The notes below the pieces were generated by a model. That model ran no database searches and was not told the DNA's origin. It saw only the letters and a program-made list of their open reading frames with translations. DNA of 64,000 nt from DASQHL01 sp963843685 (GTDB lineage Bacteria > Chloroflexota > Dehalococcoidia > DSTF01 > JACRBR01), in NCBI GenBank assembly GCA_963843685.1, contig CAWJLO010000020.1, forward strand, positions 62,001 to 126,000, written 5' to 3'. Numbering within the stretch: the first letter of the stretch is position 1; the number at the start of each line of letters is the position of its first letter. A program made the position numbers and the translations under genes. Of the stretch, positions 42,091-50,350 are shown piece by piece.

Positions 42091-42837
42091 CTAGATCGTC
42101 TCGTTGCAGAGCGTCACGTGGTGGCGTGTGAAGCGCTCCAGCCGCTCGCGCTGCGTCGGCGACAGCGCGTCGCACGCCCAGCCCCAGTGAATCGACACCC
42201 AGTCTCCCACGTTGACCGACGTCACGAAGCCGCGGCCGTCGTACGACCGGACGACCGTTTCCGGCCCCAGCGCGGTCAGCTCGAGCTTACCGTCGCGCAA
42301 GATCAGGCGGGGCGCATCCACGACGAGGGTCTCGCCTTCCACGCATCGCACGCGGGCCCACCGGATCATGCATTGCCCCATCGTCGCGACGACCTGGTCA
42401 ACGGCGCCGCTCGCGAGCATCCCCACACGCGGGAACAGCTCCAGTACGTGGAAGCTGTGATGCGGCCGCGCGCCCGCTGGCACCTTCGCCGCGAGCCAGC
42501 GCCAATCTCGCGGCTTCGTGCGCGCTCGGAATCGCTCCTCCAGTGAGCCGTAAAGGCTCGCCATGTCGACGCGATCGAGCAGGTCGTTGCCCAGCCAGTA
42601 CGCCTGCACGACTCGGGCGTCGAGCGGGTCGGCCACGCCGTTCGCGTGCGCGATCAGCTTCAAGTACGGGTATGCGCCCTCGAACTGCTGCTCCAACTCG
42701 ACGAGCCCCGAATCGACCTTCCCGGCCACCCCGTATTCGAAGAGGGCGCGGTTGTCGTCGGAACCGCAGTAGCCGAGCCGGTTCGGCATGAAGGCGTAGC
42801 GCAGGAAGAGCTGGGGGCCCTCCATATCGATCGTCAC
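42091..42837 (-). CDS. hydrogenase-associated DUF6390-like protein
   Basis: The 248-residue soluble protein starts EGPQLFLRYAFMPNRLGYCGSDDNRALFEYG and ends with a Trp/Asp-rich WVSIHWGWACDALSPTQRERLERFTRHH. It has no membrane span and one or two Cys. I recognise it as resembling proteins listed as DUF6390 that lie beside [NiFe]-hydrogenase genes in actinobacteria and Chloroflexi, but I cannot confirm the family. It is the last gene of the hydrogenase operon; its GTG start overlaps the EamA stop. A role in hydrogenase assembly or regulation is inference from position. Confidence 0.6.
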   Translation of the reverse strand: MTIDMEGPQLFLRYAFMPNRLGYCGSDDNRALFEYGVAGKVDSGLVELEQQFEGAYPYLKLIAHANGVADPLDARVVQAYWLGNDLLDRVDMASLYGSLEERFRARTKPRDWRWLAAKVPAGARPHHSFHVLELFPRVGMLASGAVDQVVATMGQCMIRWARVRCVEGETLVVDAPRLILRDGKLELTALGPETVVRSYDGRGFVTSVNVGDWVSIHWGWACDALSPTQRERLERFTRHHVTLCNETI

Positions 42838-43820
42838 GTCGATGGCTCGGTCACCCGTTGCGGTGACGACGCCGGCGCGGCAACGGGCAACCAGATGATC
42901 ACGGCGGCGGCCGCCGCCACAAGCCCGAAGCCGATCAGTTGGTCGCCGGTAGGCGGTCCCTTCCCCGCGATGGCGTTCAACGCGGCCGTGATCGGGGCAC
43001 CGACCGCAAGTACGCACGTCACGGCCGTCGCCGGCGCGCGCTCCATCGCCGCGTACCACGTCGTGACGTAGGCCAGCAGGATGGCTGCCGTCACGAGTAA
43101 CCACGCCCACTGCGGCCCGGAGAGCGTGCCGAAGTCGCTGACGTCGCCCTGGTAGACCAGGTAGCAGAGCAGGATCACTGCGCCCAACGCCATGCGGGTG
43201 GTCGCACCGAGCTGGGCGCCGACCTCCGGGAGAACCCTCCGGGCGACGATCACCTCGATCGCCCAGAGTAGTGTCGCGACAAAGACCATCGTCAGTCCGG
43301 TGTCCGGGCGGAGCGACTTCGGCGCGCCGATCATCCACTCCGCGACCACGAGGAGCGCGATCGCGCCGACTTGCGCCCTCCCGAGTCGCTCTCGAAGGAA
43401 CGGCAGGGCCAGGATGCCGACCCAAACGAACAGCGTCTTCTGCACAAACGCCGCGTTCGACGAACCAGCGCGGCTCAGACCCTCAAAGAAGAGGATGAAC
43501 GGCACGCTGCCGCCCACCACGGCCAGCGCGATCAGCGCGAGCCCGTGCCGGAGCCTCAGCCGCCGCAACTGCCCGCCGCCGCGCGGCAAGAACAGCAGCA
43601 ACAACGCAGCACCGACCACTACGTTCTTCATCGAGCTGAACGTGCTCGCGCTGTGGAACTCCCTGACGGCGTACGCGTTGATGAAGATCGAGAAGCCGCT
43701 GATCACCGCCGCCGCAATTGCGAGAACGAGCCCGGTTCGGAGGGATTTCGGGAGTGATACGCGCGGCGAGATGCCGTTGCGCGACCCGGATTTCGGCACA
43801 GGAGCGCTAAGTGTTGTCAT
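42834..43820 (-). CDS. EamA/DMT-family transporter in the hydrogenase operon
   Basis: The 328-residue protein has ten hydrophobic helices in two five-helix EamA repeats (LALIALAVVGGSVPFILFFEGLSRAGSSNAAFVQKTLFVWVGILA and a second copy ending RAPATAVTCVLAVGAPITAALNA). ATG 43820 lies inside the hypC end (14-base overlap). Its placement between hypC and the DUF6390-like gene is unusual. A nickel- or cofactor-related transport role is possible but unproven. Confidence 0.8.
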   Translation of the reverse strand: MTTLSAPVPKSGSRNGISPRVSLPKSLRTGLVLAIAAAVISGFSIFINAYAVREFHSASTFSSMKNVVVGAALLLLFLPRGGGQLRRLRLRHGLALIALAVVGGSVPFILFFEGLSRAGSSNAAFVQKTLFVWVGILALPFLRERLGRAQVGAIALLVVAEWMIGAPKSLRPDTGLTMVFVATLLWAIEVIVARRVLPEVGAQLGATTRMALGAVILLCYLVYQGDVSDFGTLSGPQWAWLLVTAAILLAYVTTWYAAMERAPATAVTCVLAVGAPITAALNAIAGKGPPTGDQLIGFGLVAAAAAVIIWLPVAAPASSPQRVTEPST

Positions 43821-44037
43821 GGACGTGTGCCTCCAGTTCGTCAAACAATGCGCGGCGGATCTCCGCCTCGAGCGGATCGAGCCGCTCGACGACGACGTCA
43901 CCGGCGACGATCACGTAGTCGCCCACTCGCAGGTCTGGCACCAGCAGCGTCGACACCTCTCGCTCGCGACCACCGGAGCGGATCCGCGCCGTCTGCGCGC
44001 CCACCTCCGTAACTTCTCGCGGTTCAGCCAGGCACAT
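43807..44037 (-). CDS. hypC: hydrogenase maturation chaperone HypC
   Basis: The 76-residue protein begins MCLAEPREV, matching the HypC start with its essential N-terminal Cys2. A beta-rich body (LVPDLRVGDYVIVAGDVVVERLDPLEAE) follows. HypC carries the Fe(CN)2CO unit with HypD and guards the large subunit. It begins 11 bases after hypA. hypD, hypE, hypF and hypB are not in the window. Confidence 0.9.
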   Translation of the reverse strand: MCLAEPREVTEVGAQTARIRSGGREREVSTLLVPDLRVGDYVIVAGDVVVERLDPLEAEIRRALFDELEAHVHDNT

Positions 44038-44048
44038 CGACCGCCTCC

Positions 44049-44312
44049 TCAGTCGTCCACGTCGATGCTGACGAGGGCGACGCCGCCAGCCACTTCGTCC
44101 GCCAGATCGGAGCATCGCTCCACGCGCAGAGACGCGCCTTCGAGCACGGTGCCGCGCGCTGCGTCGGCATACAGGCCTTCGAGCACGTCCGGGGCGACCG
44201 GCGCCAGTGCGCCGACACGCACCGTGACGGTCCGCACCCGCTCGCAGCCGTGCTCGCGCGCCATCGCCTCGGCCTGACGCACAAGGCGCGCGATTGCCGT
44301 CAACTCATGCAT
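44049..44312 (-). CDS. hypA: HypA-like nickel chaperone lacking the zinc-finger domain
   Basis: The 87-residue protein begins MHELTAIARLVRQAEAMAREHG with the nickel-binding MHE motif. RVRTVTVRVGALAPVAPDVLEGLYADAARGTVLEGASLRVE, the normal HypA core, follows. Standard HypA (about 113 residues) then has two C-x-x-C pairs. Here only one Cys remains (ERCSDLADEV) and the chain passes straight to the final strand GGVALVSIDVDD. The zinc loop has therefore been lost while both flanks are retained. The start overlaps the protease stop by eight bases. Confidence 0.82.
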   Translation of the reverse strand: MHELTAIARLVRQAEAMAREHGCERVRTVTVRVGALAPVAPDVLEGLYADAARGTVLEGASLRVERCSDLADEVAGGVALVSIDVDD

Positions 44313-44802
44313 CGGGAACTCCCGCGTAGCTCCGGCTCGCGCGAAGTTCGGTCAACACCGCATCCGTAGTCGACTGTACCGCGCGCCGTACGTTCGGTGA
44401 CATCGTCGATCCGAGGTCGAAGGTGATCCCCTCGATCGCATACACGATGATGCGACCCAGATCGCCGTTCAGCGCACGCGCCAGCTCGATCGTCGTCGCC
44501 AATCCCAACGAATGCGTCGATCGCGCCGCGAACGATGGGGGCAGCGTCTCCTCGCCGAGGTCGATGCGCCGCACTGACCCCACTGCCGCGCCGGAGCACA
44601 TCGCATCGATCACGATCACGTCGCCCGCAACGCGCAGCGCTTCGAGGCACGCCGCCTCGTCCCGCGCCTCAACCACGTTCGCCCGATCCTGCTGATCCCG
44701 AACGTTGCGCGCCACCAGCAGCCCCGCACCGTCGTCGCCCCGGTCGAGGTTGCCGAGCCCGATGACCCGCATTGGGTACCGCGTGGGGCCATTGCCGTTC
44801 AT
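44305..44802 (-). CDS. hydrogenase maturation endopeptidase (HycI/HyaD family)
   Basis: This 165-residue protease has the family start VIGLGNLDRGDDGAGLLVAR with the nickel-sensing Asp/Glu, and VIVIDAMCSGAAVGSVRRID with the second conserved Asp. THSLGLATTIELARAL (conserved His) and IIVYAIEGITFDLG follow. It removes the C-terminal tail of the large subunit after nickel insertion. ATG 44802 overlaps the large-subunit stop (ATGA), placing protease directly behind its substrate. Confidence 0.92.
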   Translation of the reverse strand: MNGNGPTRYPMRVIGLGNLDRGDDGAGLLVARNVRDQQDRANVVEARDEAACLEALRVAGDVIVIDAMCSGAAVGSVRRIDLGEETLPPSFAARSTHSLGLATTIELARALNGDLGRIIVYAIEGITFDLGSTMSPNVRRAVQSTTDAVLTELRASRSYAGVPDA

Positions 44803-46106
44803 GGTCCGTCCTCTCGCTCGATCCGCAGATCGAGGAAGTGCGTCGAGCACGAGATGCACGGGTCGTAGTTGCGGATCGCCTGCTCGCACCGCATCGTCAG
44901 CTCGTCCTTCGAAAGCTCCAGGCGCGGCTGCACGAAACGGCGCAGGTCCTCTTCAACCGTGGCCTGGTTCTGCGACGTAGGCGGCACGATCTGAGCCGAG
45001 ACGATCGTCCCGTCATCTGCCAGCTCGTACCGGTGGTACAGAATGCCGCGTGGCGCCTCCGTGCACCCATGGCCGACACCGCCATGCGGCTCGAACGCCA
45101 CCGCGGGCTGATCCGGCGGATCGTACTGCGAGATCAGACGGATCGCTTCCTCGTACGCGTAGAGCACCTCCACGCTGCGCACGACGATGCTCTGAAAGGG
45201 ATTGCGGACGACCGGCCCCAGGCCCGCCGCACGCGCAGCTTCCTGCGCCGTCGAAGAGAGCCGGTCGTAGTTCAGGTTGTATCGCGCGAGCGGCCCGCAG
45301 AAGTAGCTGCCGCGCTGGCGCAGCCGCGCGTGCAGCGCGGTGGAGTGGCGCACGTGCAGCTCTTCGAAGTGCTCGTTGAACTCGCGCACACCGATGTCAA
45401 GCCCCTTGTCCGAAACGAGGCGGCCCTCGTGGATCGGATACTCGTCTGGATGCCGCAGCGACACGAATTCGTAGTCCGACTCGAAATCGGGAAAGTCGAA
45501 GCCCGCCGTCCACCGGACCGTCTCGAGCGCAGCTCCGCGGGCCCACTCAAGCTTGTCGAGGAGGCCACGCAGCTCCGCCCGTGAGGGGGCCCTGTAAAAG
45601 CCGCCGACGCGGAGATTGATCGGGTGTACGGCGCGCCCGCCGACCACGTCGATCAGCTCATTGCCTATCTTCTTCATCTGCAGCCCGCGCTCGACGATCT
45701 CACGATGGTCGCGGGCCATCTCGATCGCGCCCGAGTAGCCGAGGAAGTCTGGCGCGTGCAGCAGGTAGATGTGGAGCACGTGGCTCTCGATCCATTCGCC
45801 GCAGTAGATGAGGCGGCGGAGCGCGCGCAGCTGGCCGTCCACCGTCACGCCCAGCGCGTCCTCCATCGCCTGGCAGGCGCTCATCTGGTAAGCGATGGGG
45901 CAGATGCCGCAGATGCGCGAAGTGATATCCGGCGCCTCACGGAAGCTCCGCCCCCGCAGGAATGCCTCGAAGAATCGGGGCGGCTCGTAGATCTGCAGCT
46001 CCACGTCCGAGACGACGCCGTTGCGCACCCGCACGAGCATGCCGCCCTCGCCCTCCACCCGGGCGAGCGCATCGACCTTGATCGTGCGCGTCTTACCGTT
46101 GCTCAT
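44799..46106 (-). CDS. hydA: [NiFe] hydrogenase large (alpha) subunit, group-3b-like
   Basis: The 435-residue catalytic subunit binds the NiFe site through Cys66/Cys69 (RICGICP) and Cys417/Cys420 (DPCISCSTH). His423 ends the mature protein and the 12-residue tail FLDLRIEREDGP would be cleaved by the downstream protease. All four Cys ligands are present. The partner set (4Fe-4S beta, FAD gamma, small delta subunit) is that of cytoplasmic NAD(P)-linked sulfhydrogenases. Group 3b is inferred from gene order hydB-G-D-A; a phylogeny would be needed to settle it. The start overlaps the small-subunit gene by 14 bases. Confidence 0.95.
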   Translation of the reverse strand: MSNGKTRTIKVDALARVEGEGGMLVRVRNGVVSDVELQIYEPPRFFEAFLRGRSFREAPDITSRICGICPIAYQMSACQAMEDALGVTVDGQLRALRRLIYCGEWIESHVLHIYLLHAPDFLGYSGAIEMARDHREIVERGLQMKKIGNELIDVVGGRAVHPINLRVGGFYRAPSRAELRGLLDKLEWARGAALETVRWTAGFDFPDFESDYEFVSLRHPDEYPIHEGRLVSDKGLDIGVREFNEHFEELHVRHSTALHARLRQRGSYFCGPLARYNLNYDRLSSTAQEAARAAGLGPVVRNPFQSIVVRSVEVLYAYEEAIRLISQYDPPDQPAVAFEPHGGVGHGCTEAPRGILYHRYELADDGTIVSAQIVPPTSQNQATVEEDLRRFVQPRLELSKDELTMRCEQAIRNYDPCISCSTHFLDLRIEREDGP

Positions 46107-46875
46107 GGGCCTCGCTCTCGCGCTTGAAGGGCTCCGCGTACGCGTTGAAGCCGCGGAATGCCCGCACCAGCTCTGGCTCGCTCACGTCGAGCAGCTTCCA
46201 CCAGCCCGCGAGGGACGCCGTGTTCGGCGTCTCCTTCGGCCCGTAGCAACCGTAGCAGCCGCGGGCGAACGACGGACAGATGGCGCCACACCCTGCCTGC
46301 GTCACCGGCCCGAGGCACGGCGTGCCCCGCGCCACCATGACGCAGACGGTGCCACGTAGCTTGCACTCAACACACACGCTGTGCGGCGGCGTGTTCGGCT
46401 TCCGCCCGTTGAGCAATGCGCTGATCACTTCGACGAGCTGCTGCTTGTTGATCGGACAGCCTCGCAGCTCGAAGTCGACCTTGACGTGATCGGCGATGGG
46501 CGTGGACGTGCGCAGCGTGTCGATATAGTCCGGCCGGGCGTACACGACGGAGATGAACTCGTCGACGTCACGAAAGTTGCGCAGCGCCTGGATGCCGCCG
46601 GCCGTGGCGCAGGCGCCGATGGTGATCAGGTGCTTCGAGACGCTGCGCACGTGGTGAATCCGCTCCAGATCGTGGGCTGTCGTCACCGAACCTTCGACGA
46701 GCGAGACGTCGAAGGGGCCCGCGACGGTCGCGCGTGTGGCCTCCAGGAAATACGCGATCTCGACCTCACCAACCACGGTCAGTAGCTCGTCCTCGCAGTC
46801 CAGCAGCGTGAGCTGGCATCCGTCGCAGGAGGCGAACTTCCAGACGGCGAGCTTCGGGCGTCGCCTTCGAGCCAT
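46093..46875 (-). CDS. hydD: [NiFe] hydrogenase small (delta) subunit
   Basis: The 260-residue small subunit has Cys17 and Cys20 (FASCDGCQLTLLDC), Cys in IGACATAGGIQ, Cys in LRGCPINKQQL, and a Cys-rich C-terminal part (VCVECKLRGTVCV, CLGPVTQAGCGAICP, ARGCYGCYGP) for additional [4Fe-4S] clusters. There is no Tat signal, consistent with a cytoplasmic enzyme. It passes electrons from the NiFe site to the FAD-containing gamma subunit. ATG 46875 overlaps the gamma-subunit stop (ATGA). Confidence 0.94.
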   Translation of the reverse strand: MARRRRPKLAVWKFASCDGCQLTLLDCEDELLTVVGEVEIAYFLEATRATVAGPFDVSLVEGSVTTAHDLERIHHVRSVSKHLITIGACATAGGIQALRNFRDVDEFISVVYARPDYIDTLRTSTPIADHVKVDFELRGCPINKQQLVEVISALLNGRKPNTPPHSVCVECKLRGTVCVMVARGTPCLGPVTQAGCGAICPSFARGCYGCYGPKETPNTASLAGWWKLLDVSEPELVRAFRGFNAYAEPFKRESEAHEQR

Positions 46876-47726
46876 CACACCTCCCGTATGGCGAGCAGCG
46901 GCGCGACGTCGCTGTACGCGAACACCGGGCCGTCCTTGCAGATGAACGACGGGCCGAACTGGCAGCGGCCGCACAACCCGATCGCGCACTTCATGTTTCG
47001 CTCCATCGAGATGTAGATGCGGTCCCGGCCGATGCCCGCGCGCACCAGTTCCCCCACGGCGAAGCGGATCATGATGTCCGGTCCGCACACGAGCGCAATG
47101 CTCTCAGAAGGTCGAAGGCGGGCTCGCGGGATCAACTGCGTGACCACGCCGACATCCCCGCGCCATGCGGCGTCGGCGCTATCGACCGTCAGGTGCACGT
47201 CGAAGCCGTCTCTCGCCGTCCATCGCTTGATCTCCTTCGCGAAAATCATGTCCGACGGCGTCCGCGTCCCGATCAGCAATGACGCCCGGCCGAAGCGGCG
47301 CAGGTCCCCGAGCACAGCGTGAATCGCCGGCCGCAGCGGCGCCAGGCCGATACCACCGGCGATGATGACGATGTCGCGCCCCGCCGCATCGTCCAGCGGC
47401 CACGCCGTACCGAACGGCCCGCGCACACCGAGCACAGTGCCCCGCTTCGCGCCGCAGATCGCACGGCTTACGGCTCCGACGGCTCGCACCGTGTGGATCA
47501 GCTCGTCGCCGCGCCCCTGCGCGCTCACCGAGATCGGCACCTCGCCGGCGCCGAACGCGTACAGCATGTTGAACTGACCGGGCGACGGCCGCTCGATGGC
47601 GGTCGTTTGCGGTTGGAGCGTCAGCGTCCATGTGTCCGCGTTCTCGCGCCGGACGCTCGTGACCCTGTACGGGTTCGGGAGGAAGGGCGAGCGAGCCGGC
47701 GCCTCAGGAAACTGGAACGTTGCCAT
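46875..47726 (-). CDS. hydG: hydrogenase FAD/NAD(P)-binding (gamma) subunit
   Basis: The 283-residue ferredoxin-reductase-like protein has a FAD domain (SPGQFNMLYAFGAGEVPISVSA), an NAD(P)-binding domain (VIIAGGIGLAPLRPAIHAVL, ALVCGPDIMIRF) and a C-terminal [2Fe-2S] site (CAIGLCGRCQFGPSFICKDGPVF). This is the layout of the sulfhydrogenase gamma subunit and of the related AsrB and dihydroorotate dehydrogenase electron-transfer subunits. It exchanges electrons with NAD(P)H. It overlaps the cyclic-nucleotide-domain gene by 23 bases. Confidence 0.93.
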   Translation of the reverse strand: MATFQFPEAPARSPFLPNPYRVTSVRRENADTWTLTLQPQTTAIERPSPGQFNMLYAFGAGEVPISVSAQGRGDELIHTVRAVGAVSRAICGAKRGTVLGVRGPFGTAWPLDDAAGRDIVIIAGGIGLAPLRPAIHAVLGDLRRFGRASLLIGTRTPSDMIFAKEIKRWTARDGFDVHLTVDSADAAWRGDVGVVTQLIPRARLRPSESIALVCGPDIMIRFAVGELVRAGIGRDRIYISMERNMKCAIGLCGRCQFGPSFICKDGPVFAYSDVAPLLAIREV

Positions 47727-48171
47727 AGATGTCCAACAGTCGCACCCTCGTGGCGCTCAGGCGATCCATGATGATCCGCGCGAAGCGCCGCATCAACTCG
47801 TAGCCCAACCGCGGATCGGCGTCGCACTTGCCCCGCAGGCACACACCGTCCAGCGCCACTGCGCGCGTCACTCCCACGGCGCGCGCATCCGACGACCAGA
47901 GGTACGGCGGAAACAGCCACGACCAGCCGAGCACGTCGCCTTCGGAGATGGTCTCGATCACGAGCGGCCCGCGCCCGGGGACGTGCGTCTGCAGCGCGAC
48001 CCGGCCGTGACGGACGATGTAGAAGCGCTCGGCGGGTTCCCCTTCACGGAAGATGAACTCGTCCTCTCGAAACGCAACGTTCTCGCCGCAGCCGGCGATC
48101 AGCGCGATGTACTCCGGCTCCAGGCCTTCGAAGAAGGGATGCTCTTGAAGCAGCTCAGCGATCGATTGCAT
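47704..48171 (-). CDS. stand-alone cyclic-nucleotide-binding-domain protein in the hydrogenase operon
   Basis: The 155-residue protein is one Crp-type cNMP-binding domain: LLQEHPFFEGLEPEYIALIAGCGENVAFREDEFIFREGEPAERFYIVRHGRVAL, then ISEGDVLGWSWLFPPY. A dimerisation-type helix (YELMRRFARIIMDRLSATRVRLLDIYG) follows. No helix-turn-helix is present, so it is not a DNA-binding regulator. The phosphate-binding cassette (GDVLGWSWLFPPYLWSSDARAV) lacks the usual Arg-Thr-Ala motif, so its ligand, if any, is unknown. It lies between beta and gamma subunits and probably is a structural or regulatory partner of the complex. Confidence 0.82.
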   Translation of the reverse strand: MQSIAELLQEHPFFEGLEPEYIALIAGCGENVAFREDEFIFREGEPAERFYIVRHGRVALQTHVPGRGPLVIETISEGDVLGWSWLFPPYLWSSDARAVGVTRAVALDGVCLRGKCDADPRLGYELMRRFARIIMDRLSATRVRLLDIYGNVPVS

Positions 48172-49358
48172 CAGCGCTCCGTATCCTCGCGTGTGCGCGC
48201 CGGCGGGCTCTTGTCGATGACACGCAGCGCCGCCACCTCCTCCGTCAGGTCGATGGCCACCGGACACCACGCGATGCAGCGACCGCAACCGACGCATCCC
48301 GACGTGCCGAACTGGTCGATCCACGTACCGAGTTTGTGTGTGAGCCACTGGCGGTATCGGGACTTGGTCGACGAGCGGACGCTCCCGCCGTGGATGTAGC
48401 TGAAGTCCATCGTGAAGCAGGAATCCCAGCGCCGCCAGCGCTCGGCGTGCTCTCCCGTGAGGTCCGTCACGTCCTCAACCGTCGTGCAGAAGCACGTAGG
48501 GCAGACCATCGTGCAGTTGCCACAGGTCAGGCACCGCTCGGCGACATTGTCCCAGCGCGGACTTTCATAGCTACGATAGAGCAGATCCTTGATGCCGTCC
48601 GTGTCGAGCTGGCGGCCCATCTGGCTCGCGGTCTCGCGCACGACGGCTTCCGCAGCCTCGCGCTGATCCGCGCTTGCATCGCCGCGCGGCACGGCGGCGA
48701 GCACTTCGTCACCCCGATCGCTGCCGGCTTCGACCAGGTAGTGCTGCCCGGTGACATCGATCAATTCTGTCAGCGCGAGGTCGAAGCCGGACACCACCTT
48801 CGGGCCCGTGCCCATCGAAACGCAGAAGCACGTGCCGGCCGCTTGGCCGCAGTTCACGGCGATGATGAAGGCGCGCTCCCGGCGCGCCACGTACCCCGGA
48901 TCGGCGTGCTTGCCGCCGGCGAACACGCGGTCCTGGACCTCGATCGCCCGAAGCTCGCACGCGCGGACGCCCAGGAACGCCAGCCTCGGCGGTTCAGCTT
49001 CGTCGGCCTCGACCTCGAAGCCCGCCTCGTTCTTCGTGGCGCGCCACAACAGTTGCCGCGGCGGCAGCAGAAACTGCTTCCACGAGTGCGGACCCACCGC
49101 GTAGCCGAAGAGCGCGGAGTCGTCGCGCCGGTGCAGCCGGTATCTGCCTCCGTCCTGCTCGTCGGTCCACCCCTCCGGCAGGTCGCCGATGGATCCGATC
49201 TCGTCGTAGACGATCGCCCCTTCGCGCACCGTGGGCCCGATCACACGGTAGCCCCACTCACGCAGGACGCTTAGCAGCGCATCAAGACCGTCGCGGTCCA
49301 ACATGGAAGGAGCGCGGGGCGGCCCATTGGACGGATCGGGGTTGGGAGCCAACGTCAT
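48171..49358 (-). CDS. hydB: hydrogenase iron-sulfur (beta) subunit
   Basis: The 395-residue protein has the sulfhydrogenase beta-subunit layout. A long N-terminal domain carries single Cys in FLGVRACELRAIEVQD and a CFCVSMG block. Two [4Fe-4S] motifs follow: CLTCGNCTMVCPTCFC near residue 280 and GCVGCGRCIAWCPVAIDLT near 355. It takes electrons from HydG to HydD or to an external partner. ATG 49358 is preceded by GGAGG at nine bases; the 32 residues upstream in frame are unconserved. It is the first gene of the operon. Confidence 0.92.
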   Translation of the reverse strand: MTLAPNPDPSNGPPRAPSMLDRDGLDALLSVLREWGYRVIGPTVREGAIVYDEIGSIGDLPEGWTDEQDGGRYRLHRRDDSALFGYAVGPHSWKQFLLPPRQLLWRATKNEAGFEVEADEAEPPRLAFLGVRACELRAIEVQDRVFAGGKHADPGYVARRERAFIIAVNCGQAAGTCFCVSMGTGPKVVSGFDLALTELIDVTGQHYLVEAGSDRGDEVLAAVPRGDASADQREAAEAVVRETASQMGRQLDTDGIKDLLYRSYESPRWDNVAERCLTCGNCTMVCPTCFCTTVEDVTDLTGEHAERWRRWDSCFTMDFSYIHGGSVRSSTKSRYRQWLTHKLGTWIDQFGTSGCVGCGRCIAWCPVAIDLTEEVAALRVIDKSPPARTREDTER

Positions 49359-49397
49359 CGCGGTCCGCCTCCGTGCAGTTCGATCTTCGAGTGCGGG

Positions 49398-49440
49398 CGC
49401 TATTAAGAGCGATTGTAGGTGTGCCCCGGCAGACCGACAA
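49398..49440 (-). promoter_or_regulatory. hydrogenase operon promoter with adjacent near-palindrome
   Basis: On the minus strand TTGTCG (49440-49435), a 17-base spacer and TACAAT (49417-49412) form a good sigma-70 promoter. The near-palindrome CGCTCTTAATAGCG (49411-49398) abuts the -10 box and covers the predicted transcript start, as expected for a repressor site. It is not an FNR (TTGAT-N4-ATCAA) or Rex (TTGTGA-N6-TCACAA) site. Transcripts would have a leader of about 50 bases. Confidence 0.5.
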
Positions 49441-49582
49441 GGTGCCGTTGGCATCTTTTCTTGCGCACGTTTGGCGCCCGGGCGCGCTCATTGAGACGCG
49501 GCGCCGGCATGCGTAACATTAGCGAAACCGACAGCGGTGGTTCTGAGCGTGCGAGTGCGACGACGACCCGGCAGGAGGAAGC

Positions 49583-50350
49583 GTGACCATCCACGTTGAA
49601 ACGATGTTCATCGCACCCGTAAAGTCACTCGCGCTCGTCGCGATCTCGAGCGCGCGCTTCGACAAACCCGGCATCACCGGCGACCGCGCGTTCTTCATCG
49701 TCGACGAGCACGATCGTCTCGTTACGCAGCGCGAGCACGCCCCACTCGCGCAGATCGCTGCCGACTACGATGCCGCTTCCGGGCGGCTCAGGCTGGCGTT
49801 TCCGGGAGGTCACGCTGTGGAGGGCGTGGCTCAGGGCCGTGATCCGGTGAATGCGCTGTTCTTCGGCGAGCGTCCCGTCGACGGTCACCTCACAACCGGA
49901 GATTTCAGCGACGCCCTCTCTGACTTCGCCCATCGTCCGCTGCGCCTCGTGAAGGCAACGCCAGGCACGGCGTTCGACGCCTTCCCGGTCTCGATCGCTT
50001 CAGCGGCTTCGATCGGCGCCGTCGCACGCGCGGCCGGCGTCGACGCCGTCGATCAGCGCCGATTTCGCGAGAACATCTACATCAGCGGGACAGCGGCCCA
50101 CGGGGAGGATGAGTGGCTCGGCAGCGAGATTCGAGTCGGTTCGGCTGTGCTGCGCGTCAAGATGCGGGATCCTCGCTGCGTGATGACGACCCATAATCCC
50201 GACACCGGCGAGACTGACATGAACACGCTCAAGATCATCGCCTCATACCGGACCGACCAGCCGAAGGAAGTGAACTTCGGCGTGTACTGCACGGTCGGGC
50301 AACCCGGCGTTGCCGACGTCGGCGACGAGGTCGTCCCGCTCGGCGCCTAG
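49583..50350 (+). CDS. MOSC-domain protein (YcbX/mARC-like)
   Basis: The 255-residue protein has an N-terminal MOSC beta-barrel domain (YIAPVKSL-like FIAPVKSLALV, GDRAFFIVDEHDRLVTQRE) and a MOSC domain with RRFRENIYISG and the conserved Cys in MRDPRCVMTTHNPDTGE, which would bind molybdenum cofactor. Relatives reduce N-hydroxylated compounds. GTG 49583 has AGGAGG four bases upstream. The stop overlaps the convergent phosphoesterase stop by four bases (CTAG). Confidence 0.9.
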   Translation: MTIHVETMFIAPVKSLALVAISSARFDKPGITGDRAFFIVDEHDRLVTQREHAPLAQIAADYDAASGRLRLAFPGGHAVEGVAQGRDPVNALFFGERPVDGHLTTGDFSDALSDFAHRPLRLVKATPGTAFDAFPVSIASAASIGAVARAAGVDAVDQRRFRENIYISGTAAHGEDEWLGSEIRVGSAVLRVKMRDPRCVMTTHNPDTGETDMNTLKIIASYRTDQPKEVNFGVYCTVGQPGVADVGDEVVPLGA

